A stretch of 47,667 bases of DNA from Actinomycetes bacterium (GTDB taxonomy: Bacteria > Actinomycetota > Acidimicrobiia > Acidimicrobiales > Bog-793). The notes under the pieces are model-generated. The model had not been told where the DNA came from and made no database searches. It saw only the letters and a program-made list of their open reading frames with translations. Below, one piece after another: positions 35,018 through 43,495 of this stretch (within the stretch, counting starts at the first letter, position 1; the number at the start of each line of letters is the position of its first letter). The stretch lies in NCBI GenBank assembly GCA_021803215.1, contig JAJZLV010000125.1, positions 1-47,667 on the forward strand, given 5' to 3'. The position numbers and the translations under genes are program-made.

Positions 35018-37009
35018 ATGAGAGTCCTCGTGGTGCACAATCGCTACCGCGCCGCGCTCCCCTCGGGCGAGAACATGGTCGTCGACCGGGACGTCGCCAT
35101 GCTTCGCGACGCTGGCGTCGAGGTCGACACCTACATCCGCGACAGCGACGAGATCGAGCACTTTGGACCCGTCAAGCGGGCGGGACTGGCGGTACGACCG
35201 ATCTACTCCCTCGAAGATGCCAAGGCGTTCAAAGCGCGGATCCAGTCGTTCGGCCCCGACGTGGTGCACCTGCACAATCCCTACCCGTTGATCTCGCCGG
35301 CGATCATCCGAGTGGCGAAGGCAGAGGGTGTGCCGGTGATACAGACCGTGCACAATTACCGCTTCGCCTGTGCAAACGGCCTGTACTTCCGGGACGGCCG
35401 CGTGTGCCAGGACTGCCTCGGCAAGCGGGCGCCCTGGCCGGCTGTGTGGCACGGCTGCTACCGGGGCTCAATGACACAAAGCGGCATCATGGCGAGCTCG
35501 CTGGCCGTACATCGACGCACCTGGCAGATGGTCGATCGCTTCCTGGCGGTGAGCGAGTTCCTGGCGGAGCAGCTCGTGGCAGCGGGGGTGCCGCCGGGGA
35601 AGATCACGGTGAAGCCCAATGCCGCGCCCGACCCAGGGGAGCCGGAACCGATCGGCGAGGGGTTCCTCTTCGCCGGGCGACTTGCCGTGGAGAAGGGTAT
35701 CAACCTCCTACTTGAAGCCTGGCGCCTGTCGAACCTCGGTGGAGCGACGACTCTGACCATCGTCGGCGATGGCCCGGAGCACAACACTGTCCAGCAGGCA
35801 GCGCACATCGACCCAAGCATCAGCTATCTCGGATCGGTGACCAGCGACCGGATCGGTCAACTGCTCGAAGACTGCGCCGTTCGGGTCGCCCCGTCGCTCT
35901 GGTTCGAGGCCCAACCGCTGGCGGTCATCGAGTCGTACGCGAGGGGTCGGCCGGTCATTTCGACGAGCGTGGGCGCCAACGCCGGTGTCGTGAGTGACGA
36001 GGTCGGTTGGATCTGTCCGACGACGAGTGCCGTCGATCTGGCAGAGACGATCCGGCACGCGTTCGGAGACCACAGCGGCACACGCGTCCGCGGCATGGCT
36101 GCCCGATCGCTGTACGAGCGCTCGTATCGCCCTAGTGAGGCGACCCGATCCCTACTCGAGATCTACCACGGGCTCGAACGGGTGACGGCTTGCAGCACTG
36201 GCAACCCTTTTCTGAGTGGCGATCGCCTCTACGGTGAGGACCTCAGCGACGAGGAGACCGCCAGGTGGGTGGCCGATGAGCGCGAAGCTTACGCCGAGCT
36301 CGGACCGGGAGAGCTGCCCGCCGAGTCGTACCGGCGAGGCTACTTCGACCACTTCCACGGAGTGAGCCGCCTGCCTGACGGCCGGTTCAAGAGCGTGCTC
36401 GGCCTCGGGAGCGCACAGGGCGGCGAGTTCCTGGCGATCATCGACCGCATCGACGAGCTGACGATCGTCGAACCCTCACGGAAGCTGCGATCGGACCGCC
36501 TCGGTGGCTTGCAGCCCCGCTACGTCGACCCGAGCCCTGACGCGGCCCTCCCGTTCCCCGAGGCCTCGTTCGACCTCGTGTTCTGTCTTAGCGTGCTGCA
36601 CCACATCCCCAAGGTCTCGGCCCAGGTTCGCGAACTGGCTCGAGTACTCTCTCCTGGGGGGTACATGCTGGTTCTTGAGCCGATCGTGTCCCTCGGCGAT
36701 TGGACCGGTCCCCGCAAGGCGGGGCTGACCAAACGTGAGCGCGGCATCCCCCTCTCGCTCCTTCGCTCCATGCTCACCGATGAGGGTCTGGTGATCGAGT
36801 ACGAGGCACTGTGCGACTTCCCGATCACACGACGTCTGCCCCGCGGCTACGACTCTGTCTGGTCGGTTCAGCTCGATCGTCTGCTGTCGCAAGCTACCGC
36901 CTGGAACTACCGCTACCACCCCACGTCTGCGATCCAGAAGCTCCGTCCGACCGGCTCGTTCTTCGTGGTGACCAAACCAAACTCGCCGGCCTCGGTCTCC
37001 GTACCATGA
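35018..37009 (+). CDS. Fusion: GT4 glycosyltransferase + SAM methyltransferase
   Basis: A 663-residue protein with two enzyme domains. Residues 1-~390 are a GT-B, family-4 glycosyltransferase: VVHNRYRAALPSGEN at the start, DVVHLHNPYPLISP (~84-97), FLFAGRLAVEKGINLLLEAW, and the catalytic E-x7-E in FEAQPLAVIESYARGRPVIS (~297-316). Residues ~440-655 are a class I methyltransferase: SVLGLGSAQGGEFLAIID (~456-473), VEPS, FDLVFCLSVLHHIPKVSAQV, and LSPGGYMLVLEP. The frame is uninterrupted, with a linker around 395-440. It may add and then methylate a sugar. The start is ATG 35018; the gene overlaps the next GT4 by four bases (ATGA). Confidence 0.9.
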   Translation: MRVLVVHNRYRAALPSGENMVVDRDVAMLRDAGVEVDTYIRDSDEIEHFGPVKRAGLAVRPIYSLEDAKAFKARIQSFGPDVVHLHNPYPLISPAIIRVAKAEGVPVIQTVHNYRFACANGLYFRDGRVCQDCLGKRAPWPAVWHGCYRGSMTQSGIMASSLAVHRRTWQMVDRFLAVSEFLAEQLVAAGVPPGKITVKPNAAPDPGEPEPIGEGFLFAGRLAVEKGINLLLEAWRLSNLGGATTLTIVGDGPEHNTVQQAAHIDPSISYLGSVTSDRIGQLLEDCAVRVAPSLWFEAQPLAVIESYARGRPVISTSVGANAGVVSDEVGWICPTTSAVDLAETIRHAFGDHSGTRVRGMAARSLYERSYRPSEATRSLLEIYHGLERVTACSTGNPFLSGDRLYGEDLSDEETARWVADEREAYAELGPGELPAESYRRGYFDHFHGVSRLPDGRFKSVLGLGSAQGGEFLAIIDRIDELTIVEPSRKLRSDRLGGLQPRYVDPSPDAALPFPEASFDLVFCLSVLHHIPKVSAQVRELARVLSPGGYMLVLEPIVSLGDWTGPRKAGLTKRERGIPLSLLRSMLTDEGLVIEYEALCDFPITRRLPRGYDSVWSVQLDRLLSQATAWNYRYHPTSAIQKLRPTGSFFVVTKPNSPASVSVP

Positions 37010-38184
37010 GGGTGCTCCTCGTGCTCGGCTACAGCCTCCCGACCCAGCAGGCCCTCTGGGAGGAGGTGTCGCGGCGAGACGTCGACCTGCACGTGGCTTA
37101 CACGCTTGATATCCCCCAAAGCGGAGAGGTCGGCCCACCCGAGTTCGGGACAAGACATGAGCTAGCGGGTGTCCGGGTCCGCGGGGACCGCCTCACCTGG
37201 ATGGGCTACCGGGGACTCAGCAGGCTCATCAAGGAACTCCGACCCGATCTCGTTCATGTCCTCAACGAGCCGTGGTCAGTGGTGGTCCTCCAAGCCCTCC
37301 ATGCACGAGCTCGTCATGTGGTGACCCACGGCTGCGAGAACCTATGGGACCAGGGAGGACCTCTCGAATACAGGGCGCGACGTCATGTCACCCGGCGTAA
37401 TCTCCGCCGCACGAGTGGATTCGTCTCCTGGAACAGCGAGGGAGTCACTTGGGCTCGGCGCAGAGGACTACCACCGCCCAGTCCGGCGATCGTCCTCTGC
37501 GCCGAGCTACCTCGACTCGATCACTTCAACCATCCCGAACGGCGACGTGCGGCAGGCCGAGAACGATGGGGATTCGACCAGGAGTTCGTCTTCGGATATG
37601 TCGGGCGACTCGTCTCTGAAAAGGGACTCGACTGGCTGCTGGACTCGTGGAGAGCTGCCAATCTGCCTGATCACGCCCGTCTGGTATTCGTCGGGGGAGG
37701 GCCGATGGAAGCCGCGATCCGCTTTGCCGCGGCCGCCGACGCACGGATCCGGCTCATCGGCCCGGTACCGTTGGGCCAAGTTCCCACAGTGATGGCCTCA
37801 CTCGATGCGCTAATTCTGCCTTCGCTGACAACGCGAGATTGGCGTGAGCAGTACGGGCGGGTGATCACGGAAGCCATGGCATCAGGGGTACCTGTGATTG
37901 CCAGTGATTCCGGCGCCATTCCCGAAGTCGTCGGAGATGCCGGCATCATAGTCGGCGAGCGATCGACAGCAGAGCTCGCCGCGGAACTCCGGCGAGTGAG
38001 CCTCGATCAGGCATTGCACCGCTCGCTCGCGGCAGCCGGCGTGGCGCGGGCACAGACGACCTTTTCACCCGCACTCGGGGCTGACCGCCTGCTTGGTTTG
38101 TGGGCGGCGGTAGCGGAGGATATCGGTACCGTGACGCACACTGCCGGCAATGCTCGCTCGACATCGGCCGGCGAAGAGTTATGA
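37006..38184 (+). CDS. GT4 family glycosyltransferase
   Basis: The 392 residues include LVHVLNEPWSVVVLQALHAR, FGYVGRLVSEKGLDWLLDSW (the UDP/GDP-sugar diphosphate loop), and REQYGRVITEAMASGVPVIA with the E-x7-E pair. These are followed by SDSGAIPEVVGDAGIIVGE, a family-4 GT-B signature. It most likely transfers a nucleotide-sugar residue to the growing repeat unit. It is coupled to the preceding fusion gene, and a short frame (38181) is coupled at its end, just before the IS30 element. Confidence 0.93.
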   Translation: MRVLLVLGYSLPTQQALWEEVSRRDVDLHVAYTLDIPQSGEVGPPEFGTRHELAGVRVRGDRLTWMGYRGLSRLIKELRPDLVHVLNEPWSVVVLQALHARARHVVTHGCENLWDQGGPLEYRARRHVTRRNLRRTSGFVSWNSEGVTWARRRGLPPPSPAIVLCAELPRLDHFNHPERRRAAGRERWGFDQEFVFGYVGRLVSEKGLDWLLDSWRAANLPDHARLVFVGGGPMEAAIRFAAAADARIRLIGPVPLGQVPTVMASLDALILPSLTTRDWREQYGRVITEAMASGVPVIASDSGAIPEVVGDAGIIVGERSTAELAAELRRVSLDQALHRSLAAAGVARAQTTFSPALGADRLLGLWAAVAEDIGTVTHTAGNARSTSAGEEL

Positions 38185-38300
38185 GCGACCCGAATCCTTT
38201 CAACCTCCCAGCCGTCGCTGGCGCCACGAGAAGCGGCTTCAAGCGACTCTGCGCTACCCGGCTGTACTCGTGTCCAGTGGACGCCCTTCGATGCCGATGA
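38181..38300 (+). CDS. Short coupled frame at the IS30 junction (possible truncated gene)
   Basis: ATG 38181 overlaps the GT4 stop as ATGA and opens 39 residues (MSDPNPFNLPAVAGATRSGF, then KRLCATRLYSCPVDALRCR), ending at 38300, nine bases before the IS30 left terminal repeat. The overlap matches the junction style of this operon, so it may be the start of a further polysaccharide gene destroyed when the element arrived. It is too short to assign. Confidence 0.35.
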   Translation: MSDPNPFNLPAVAGATRSGFKRLCATRLYSCPVDALRCR

Positions 38301-38308
38301 AGCGGCCA

Positions 38309-39374
38309 GTTCCAGCACTCATTGCAACGCAAGGCGAGCGTAGCAGTCGGCAGATGACTGCCAGTTGATGGAACGGCGAGGCATGTGATTGATCTGGCGA
38401 CTGATGGAATCGAGATCGCTCTGGTCGTAGATCCCGAGGTCGGTGCCTTTCGGCAGCCAGCGCCGGACGAGTCCGTTGAACGCCTCGTTCGAGGGGCGTT
38501 GCCACGGCTTGTGCGGCTCGCAGAAGTAGACGGCGATCCCGCTCAGCTGCTGGAGATCCTGCCAGCGGGCCATCTCCCGGCCCTGGTCCCAGGTAAGGCT
38601 GCGGCGGTGCTCTTCAGGCACCTTGTCGAACAGCTCGACGAGGCAGGCGAGCACCTCGGTGGCGTCGTGGCCGTCCGGCAGCGATCCGAGCAGGTTGAAG
38701 CGGCTCGCCCGATCGACGAGGGTGACGACTGCAGAGGCGCCTCTCTTCCCGATGATGAGATCGCCTTCGAAGTGGCCCACCTCTCTGCGCTCGTCGGCGA
38801 CCGGCGGCCGCTGGTGGATGAGACAGAACGTCCCGAGCGGACTCGTCCGAGAAGCGCAGGCACCGCCACCCCGGCAGCGGGGGCGACGGCGACGCCGTCG
38901 ACGGTGGAGATGGACGTGCAGCCCGGCGGAGAGGCCACGACGGCCGTTGGCATACACGCCCTTGTAGATCGTCTCGGCGCACAGCGTCGTGCCCTCAGTG
39001 GCCAGCTGGCGGGCGATCGTCACCGGCGAGTCCTTCGCCTTGAGGCCCGCTTCGACGCGACGGGCGAGGGCGGGATCCACCTCGAAACGGGTGGGACGGC
39101 GCCGTCTGCGCTGGCGATGGGCTCGCCGGTCTGCCTCCGCCGCCCGGTAGGCGGCGCGGCCGCCGTTGCGCTTCACCTCACGCGAGATCGTCGAGGTGGG
39201 ACGCTCGAGCACTCGTGCGATCTCGGCAAAGGAGTCCCCGCGTTCGATCCCTGCACGGATCTCCTCGCGCTCGTCCGCGCGAAGTGGTTGCCCTGGCATG
39301 ATGGTCTCTCCACTGGTCGTTGTTTCGGGGTGACCCGGCCATCATGGCCGGACCGTTGCAACGACTGGTGGAAC
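38309..39374 (-). mobile_element. IS30-family insertion sequence
   Basis: Terminal inverted repeats lie at 38309-38329 (GTTCCAGCACTCATTGCAACG) and, inverted, at 39354-39374 (GTTCCACCAGTCGTTGCAACG): 18 of 21 positions agree. Four of the next five outward bases also match (GGCCA/GGCGA), so the true ends may lie a few bases further out; no clear 2-3 base target duplication could be fixed. The element holds one complete transposase gene and about 1.07 kb in total, normal for IS30. It sits between the last GT4 gene and the accessory region. Confidence 0.85.
38319..39299 (-). CDS. IS30-family transposase
   Basis: A 326-residue transposase. The N-terminus is a helix-turn-helix (MPGQPLRADEREEIRAGIER, IARVLERPTSTISREVKRNG). 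A basic stretch (RRAHRQRRRRRPTRFE) follows. The DDE core reads REVGHFEGDLIIGK (first Asp), TWDQGREMARW (second Asp) and SNEAFNGLVRRWLPKGTDL (Glu). The C-terminus, near ADCYARLALQ, extends into the left inverted repeat, which is common in IS30. The frame is intact, so it could still be active. Confidence 0.95.
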   Translation of the reverse strand: MPGQPLRADEREEIRAGIERGDSFAEIARVLERPTSTISREVKRNGGRAAYRAAEADRRAHRQRRRRRPTRFEVDPALARRVEAGLKAKDSPVTIARQLATEGTTLCAETIYKGVYANGRRGLSAGLHVHLHRRRRRRRPRCRGGGACASRTSPLGTFCLIHQRPPVADERREVGHFEGDLIIGKRGASAVVTLVDRASRFNLLGSLPDGHDATEVLACLVELFDKVPEEHRRSLTWDQGREMARWQDLQQLSGIAVYFCEPHKPWQRPSNEAFNGLVRRWLPKGTDLGIYDQSDLDSISRQINHMPRRSINWQSSADCYARLALQ

Positions 39375-39807
39375 TCGCCGACTCTAGCGGCGCCTGCCCC
39401 ATAGCGCCAGCGAGCGGCTCGGGATGGAGTGGCCACAAACGCCGGCTGCCAGCGCAATTCGAGGCCGCGACTCTGGCTCGGAATGTGACGTTCGCAGGGC
39501 CGGAGATGCCCGATTGGTTCGGCCACTTGGTTTGGCTTGAAGAGGTCCGCCCCCTTTCAAGCAGAACTTCACCCATCCAAGGTGTCCCCAACCGCCGGTC
39601 TCGGGGCGCGTTGTCGATGTTCAGCTTTGGTCACTCATCGCGGTCAGGTGAGCCGATCTTTCAGTCTGTTGCTCCGCTCGGCTCCAGGGGTGAATGTGCT
39701 CTTCTGGGCCAGCGCGAGCGGTGAGGATCGTGCCACGCCATGATCGTGACAGGCGGACGGCTTGTAGCCTCGGTTGGGTGGATGAGGGAGAGACGACCGT
39801 TGATGGG
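39375..39807 (+). other. Non-coding stretch right of IS30
   Basis: About 430 bases with no supported gene. Frames are open on both strands but lack ribosome-binding sites and domain character. The sequence does not visibly continue the short coding frame left of the element. Purine-rich AGGGAGAG near 39785-39792 probably belongs to the next gene. Confidence 0.45.
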
Positions 39808-40122
39808 ATGGGTGAGCGCGCCAGTCGTCGGGAGGCGAGAGCGTTGATCGCGGCATATCACGAGGAGCAGTTGGGGTTGCTCCTGGAGCGGGTGAGGGAA
39901 GGGTTCGTCAGGCTGGATGCTGGCGAGATCAACGTTTTCGAGCTGGACGAGCTGATCCACCATTACAAGCGTTCGGCCGCCGAGTTGTGGAGGTTCTGCG
40001 GGTCCTCGGGCGGCGGGTGGGTGCGGGCGGCGCGGACGGTGGAGTTCTTGCATGACGAGGGAGATAAGCCGGACTGGTGGGGGGCGGGGGCTTCCCGGGG
40101 GCGGCGTGGCCGAGAAGACTGA
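39808..40122 (+). CDS. Small helical protein of unknown function
   Basis: This 104-residue protein is mostly helical: RREARALIAAYHEEQLGLLL, then LDAGEINVFELDELIHHYKR (a conserved-looking acidic/His segment), then AAELWRFCGSSGGGW and DKPDWWGAGASRGRRGRED. I do not recognise a domain. It starts at ATG 39808; GTG 39778 is possible. It overlaps the next gene by 17 bases and starts a same-strand run of four unassigned genes. Confidence 0.65.
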   Translation: MGERASRREARALIAAYHEEQLGLLLERVREGFVRLDAGEINVFELDELIHHYKRSAAELWRFCGSSGGGWVRAARTVEFLHDEGDKPDWWGAGASRGRRGRED

Positions 40123-41326
40123 TAGCGGGGTCTACCGCTGGGAGTTCAAGCCGCGGTTTCGCCGGCATGGTTTCGGGTGGAGATCCCAGCCAGCGATCGG
40201 GCGGATCAAGGAGGCGGTGAGCGAGATCAAGAGGGTTGCCCGCCACGACCCGGTGCTGGCGGGCGAAGGTGCGGTGGTGCTCTTGGAGCGGTTATCTCCG
40301 GCGCTGGAGCATGTGGATAGCTCGTCGGGGGCCATCGGCACGGCAGTGAACAACGCGATTTCTGCTTTGGTGCCGCTTATCGCCGCCGCACCGGCGGACG
40401 CTAAGACCCGCGACCGCTGGCTGGAAAGGCTGTGGGCGGCTCATGAAGCCGACCGTATTCCCTACATCGAGACGTTGACCGACTATTGGGGGGAGCTGTG
40501 TGGCTCCAAGGAGGTGGCCTCGGCCTGGGCCGACGACCTGGTTGGGATCACCCGGATGGCTCGTGGCTCCGACCCGAACCTTCGAGGTCATTTCCATGGG
40601 ACAGCCGCGTGCCTGAGCGCGCTGTACCGAGCCGAGCGCTACGAGGAGATCCTCGGCATCCTGGAATCGGAGAGGATGTGGCATTACCGGCGGTGGGCGG
40701 TGATGGCACTGACCGCGCTGGGCCGCAAGGCCGAGGCCATCCAGTACGCGGAGTCCTGCCGGGACCCGTGGACACCCGACGGGGCGGTCGATGCCGTCTG
40801 CGAGGAGATCCTGCTTTCCTCCGGGCTGGTCGACGAGGCCTACACCCGCTACGGTCTGCGGGCCAACCGGGCCGGCACCTACCTGGCCACATATCGAGCG
40901 GTGGCCAAGAAGTACCCCCACAAGAAGCCTGCAGACGTGTTGGCTGATCTGGTGGCCACCACGCCCGGTGAAGAGGCTAAGTGGTTCGCGGCGGCGAAGG
41001 ACATCGGGCTCTACGATGAGGCGCTGGCTCTGGCCCAGAGCGGGCCGTGCGATCCGAGAACGCTCACCCGGACGGCCCGGGATCTGGCCGAAGACCAACC
41101 AGCGTTCGCCGCGGCTGTCGGCCTGTTGGCCCTCGAGCGGCTGGCCCAAGGCGACGGCTTCGACATCACTGCCGCCGATGTGTGGGCCGCCTACCAGCAC
41201 ACGATGAGGGCCGCCGAACACGCCGGCCGATCCGGCGAAGTCCGGCAACGTATTAGGCAACTGGCCGCAAGCGAAGGCCCCGGCGGTTTCCTCAGCAGGG
41301 TCCTGGCTCGGGAGCTCGGCCGTTGA
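40106..41326 (+). CDS. Helical-repeat protein of unknown function
   Basis: A 406-residue protein. The N-terminal block (FKPRFRRHGFGWRSQPAIGR, then ARHDPVLAGEGAVVLLERLS and SSSGAIGTAVNNAISALVPL) looks conserved. Residues ~130-380 are alpha-helical repeats of TPR-like character (ALYRAERYEEILGILESE, MALTALGRKAEAIQYAESC, AKDIGLYDEALALAQSG). There is no enzymatic motif, signal or membrane helix, so it looks like a scaffold or recognition subunit. GTG 40106 is preferred, since upstream in-frame codons read as the preceding gene. It overlaps the P-loop gene by four bases (TTGA), so the two products are probably made together. Confidence 0.7.
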   Translation: MAEKTDSGVYRWEFKPRFRRHGFGWRSQPAIGRIKEAVSEIKRVARHDPVLAGEGAVVLLERLSPALEHVDSSSGAIGTAVNNAISALVPLIAAAPADAKTRDRWLERLWAAHEADRIPYIETLTDYWGELCGSKEVASAWADDLVGITRMARGSDPNLRGHFHGTAACLSALYRAERYEEILGILESERMWHYRRWAVMALTALGRKAEAIQYAESCRDPWTPDGAVDAVCEEILLSSGLVDEAYTRYGLRANRAGTYLATYRAVAKKYPHKKPADVLADLVATTPGEEAKWFAAAKDIGLYDEALALAQSGPCDPRTLTRTARDLAEDQPAFAAAVGLLALERLAQGDGFDITAADVWAAYQHTMRAAEHAGRSGEVRQRIRQLAASEGPGGFLSRVLARELGR

Positions 41327-42192
41327 GACAGCGCGCCATCATCCATGTCGCCGGTCCCGAGGGAGCCGGCAAGACCACGTTCATCGAGAGTGTCTTGCAG
41401 CGGGTCGACCCGCCGATCCTTGTAGCGCGCTGCCGCCGGGACAACAGGCTGGCCGAGCCGAAAGAGACGTCGCCGCGAACAGAGCCAGAGTTGCGCCGCT
41501 ACCGCGAGGCGGGCGCCGGCGGTGTCGCGCTATTCACCTTCCCGGAAGCCGCGGCCACCACTGACGACTTCTTCATGACAGACCTGATGGTCGAGTACTC
41601 CAGGGCCGTCGTGCTTGAAGGTGACAGCCCTCTCTCCTGTGTTGACCTGTCGGTGTTCGTCGCGCCAACGCCCCATGGGCGGGAACGACTCTTCGTCCGC
41701 CGGTCCACACCAAGGCCCAGCCGGCGCAAGCAAGCTGCTCACCTCGAGCGGCTACTCGAAACGCCAGACGGTGTAGCTGAGCTGATGGGACGACTGGTCG
41801 GGGAACCGCTGGCCGCGATGTTGCGATTTCAGCCCGAACTGGTTGAAGCTGCACGGACGGAACTCCTGGAGAAGCTCGGCCATGCTCGGCAGTCTCCGGC
41901 GCTTCCCCCGACGAAGCGGTGGGCGGTCAGCGAGCGCTACGTCGGTATCGAACGGGCTCAACTCGCCATCGTGAATGTCCGCGACGAGGATGAGCGCCGG
42001 AGAGCCGACGAACTCGTCTCCAACTTGGTCAAGCTGCGCCAGGACGAGGAACTTTTCTCGGACATCCTCGGATACCGCGGCAACCGGATACCCATCACCG
42101 CAGTCGCGGCCAACCTCGCAGATCCCGCCGACCCAGGCGCGAAGAAGGCCATCGCCAAGGTCCGGCGAGTCGTCCAGTCCAGATCGGTCTAG
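41323..42192 (+). CDS. P-loop NTPase of unknown function
   Basis: This 289-residue protein opens with a clear Walker A (IIHVAGPEGAGKTTFIESVL, about 6-25, GxxGxGKT type). A MobB-like stretch follows (ILVARCRRDNRLAEPKETS), then DDFFMTDLMVEYSRAVVLEG, and PLSCVDLSVFVAPTP, which might be the Walker B strand. The C-terminal third (VSERYVGIERAQLAIVNVRD, then DELVSNLVKLRQDEELFSDI and YRGNRIPITAVAANL) gives a second alpha/beta segment. The start is TTG 41323 in an overlap with the helical-repeat gene. I would not assign it to molybdenum cofactor synthesis on one motif. Confidence 0.75.
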   Translation: MRQRAIIHVAGPEGAGKTTFIESVLQRVDPPILVARCRRDNRLAEPKETSPRTEPELRRYREAGAGGVALFTFPEAAATTDDFFMTDLMVEYSRAVVLEGDSPLSCVDLSVFVAPTPHGRERLFVRRSTPRPSRRKQAAHLERLLETPDGVAELMGRLVGEPLAAMLRFQPELVEAARTELLEKLGHARQSPALPPTKRWAVSERYVGIERAQLAIVNVRDEDERRRADELVSNLVKLRQDEELFSDILGYRGNRIPITAVAANLADPADPGAKKAIAKVRRVVQSRSV

Positions 42193-42236
42193 CGAGGTGG
42201 TAATACGGCGTCCGGTCTTCCCCTGAACGAGAGGGA

Positions 42237-42572
42237 GTGTCTGTGCAAGAGGAGTGGAGCCGGAAAGGCGCAACACTCAGTGACAAGACCGCACGCAAGG
42301 AGTTCGGTCTGACCCAGAAGGAGATCGAGGCGGCCATCGACGCCGGTCAGCTCCAGTACCGAGTTGGCGTCATCCACGGCAACCCCTGGTTGAGACTCCT
42401 GCGCCGCGAGGTCGAGGAGCTCATGAAGAGCACCCACAACGACCGCGACCATCGGCAGCGGCGCGCCCGGGCCGAGTTGGCGCGGGTTGACCGCGATTTG
42501 AAGAAGCTCCGGTCCGAGGTCACGGCGCTGGAGGAGCATCGGGCGAAACTCCTCGCTGATCTCGAAGCATGA
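42237..42572 (+). CDS. Small protein: winged/HTH-like N-half plus coiled coil
   Basis: This 111-residue protein starts at GTG 42237 or GTG 42243 after GAGAGGGAG. Residues ~12-65 (ATLSDKTARKEFGLTQKEIE, AAIDAGQLQYRVGVIHGNPW, LRLLRREVEELMK) look like a small helical binding domain. Residues ~75-110 are a heptad coiled coil (LARVDRDLKKLRSEVTALEE). Family members of this shape are seen widely and remain uncharacterised. It follows the P-loop gene by 44 bases and is the last gene of the run. Confidence 0.7.
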   Translation: MSVQEEWSRKGATLSDKTARKEFGLTQKEIEAAIDAGQLQYRVGVIHGNPWLRLLRREVEELMKSTHNDRDHRQRRARAELARVDRDLKKLRSEVTALEEHRAKLLADLEA

Positions 42573-42644
42573 CCTTGAGGGGGCGAGACCGTCCCGTACT
42601 CGCGGCGCCGATGCGACCACCTATCCCAGTTCGCCGGCCTGGGG

Positions 42645-43046
42645 TCACTTGCTAACTGGCTCGACTCGTTCGATCGTCTCCACTCGGTCCAGTGAACGAT
42701 CGAATGATGCGACTCGCTGTACGCCCGTGCTCTCCGCACACGCGACCAGATAGGCCTCGGCAAAGTCGACCCTGTCGCTCTCGTACACCTCGACGGCCCG
42801 GAGTAGCAGGGCAGGATCTACGCAGACAACCGAATCGAAGGCCACGAGCGAACGGAGCGCTTGGGCGACTTGAGCGCGCGGTGCCTCATAGAAGGACTCG
42901 AGCACGTAGACGGTCTCGGCGGCGACGACGTCGGTGAGCAGCAGTTCGGTCTCCGTGCGCAGGTATTCCGTCGCCGCCGCAGCCATGTCCGGGGGATCAC
43001 CCGTGAGATGTCGGACCAAGACGTTGGTGTCGACGAACGCCGTCAC
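42645..43046 (-). CDS. vapC: VapC-type PIN-domain toxin
   Basis: The 133 residues are a PIN ribonuclease domain. The acidic residues are in place: Asp6 in AFVDTNVLVRHL, a Glu in VVAAETVYVLESFY, and Asp in ESDRVDFAEAYLVACA, with the final one near ASFDRSLDRV. VapC toxins cleave tRNA or rRNA with Mg2+. The start is GTG 43046 within the antitoxin stop (GTGA), the canonical vapBC arrangement, so toxin and antitoxin are co-translated. The frame looks intact. Confidence 0.93.
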   Translation of the reverse strand: MTAFVDTNVLVRHLTGDPPDMAAAATEYLRTETELLLTDVVAAETVYVLESFYEAPRAQVAQALRSLVAFDSVVCVDPALLLRAVEVYESDRVDFAEAYLVACAESTGVQRVASFDRSLDRVETIERVEPVSK

Positions 43047-43291
43047 CGCCGCGCGGCCGCCCGCCCGCTCTTCGTCCTACGGATCACCTGATCCCACGCG
43101 ACGTTGCGCTTGGCGGCCGGGACCCGGACCGTGCCGGCGAGATCCAAGAAGTCCGGGACCTTCGCCAGTACCGCCCGGCTGCCTTCGACGCGGAAGACGA
43201 CCTCATCGCCATCCTCGATGCCAAGGGCGTCACGGACCGCCTTCGGTACGGTGACTTGCCCCTTCGAGGTCACTCTCGCGGCTACGTCCAC
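43043..43291 (-). CDS. vapB: VapB-type AbrB-fold antitoxin
   Basis: The 82 residues contain a swapped-hairpin AbrB/MazE DNA-binding domain: VAARVTSKGQVTVPKAVRDA, LGIEDGDEVVFRVEGSRAVL. A C-terminal tail (FLDLAGTVRVPAAKRNVAW) should bind and inhibit VapC. GTG 43291 follows AAGGAGGG by about seven bases. Such antitoxins repress their own operon; an inverted repeat lies just upstream. Confidence 0.92.
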   Translation of the reverse strand: MDVAARVTSKGQVTVPKAVRDALGIEDGDEVVFRVEGSRAVLAKVPDFLDLAGTVRVPAAKRNVAWDQVIRRTKSGRAAARR

Positions 43292-43301
43292 TTCTCACCC
43301 T

Positions 43302-43325
43302 CCTTACTCCGTACAGAAGGTAAGG
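43302..43325 (-). promoter_or_regulatory. Inverted repeat at the vapBC start (possible operator)
   Basis: CCTTAC and GTAAGG are separated by 12 bases. One arm overlaps the ribosome-binding site, and TAGTAT (a possible -10) lies just beyond on the minus strand. This is where a VapB-VapC autorepressor would bind. Confidence 0.35.
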
Positions 43326-43495
43326 ATACTAGGCGAGCGGACCGCCACCGACGGGACGTCTCAGAATGACCATGTGCGAGTTCGGTGGGGTGACACCGAA
43401 CGCCGGATGTGCGCGCAATGGTCAGCGATGAGGTATCGAAGACGTTAGGCGCCAGTGTTGGACCACCTAACTCAGATGGCATGTGATACTTCGGT

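Noticed and set aside
39320..39724. Plus-strand gene right of IS30
   Set aside because: Starts inside the element, no ribosome-binding site, no domain character; the frame is probably chance.
41323..42192. MobB molybdopterin-guanine dinucleotide protein
   Set aside because: Only the P-loop and one short stretch are reminiscent; the rest differs and no cofactor genes adjoin.
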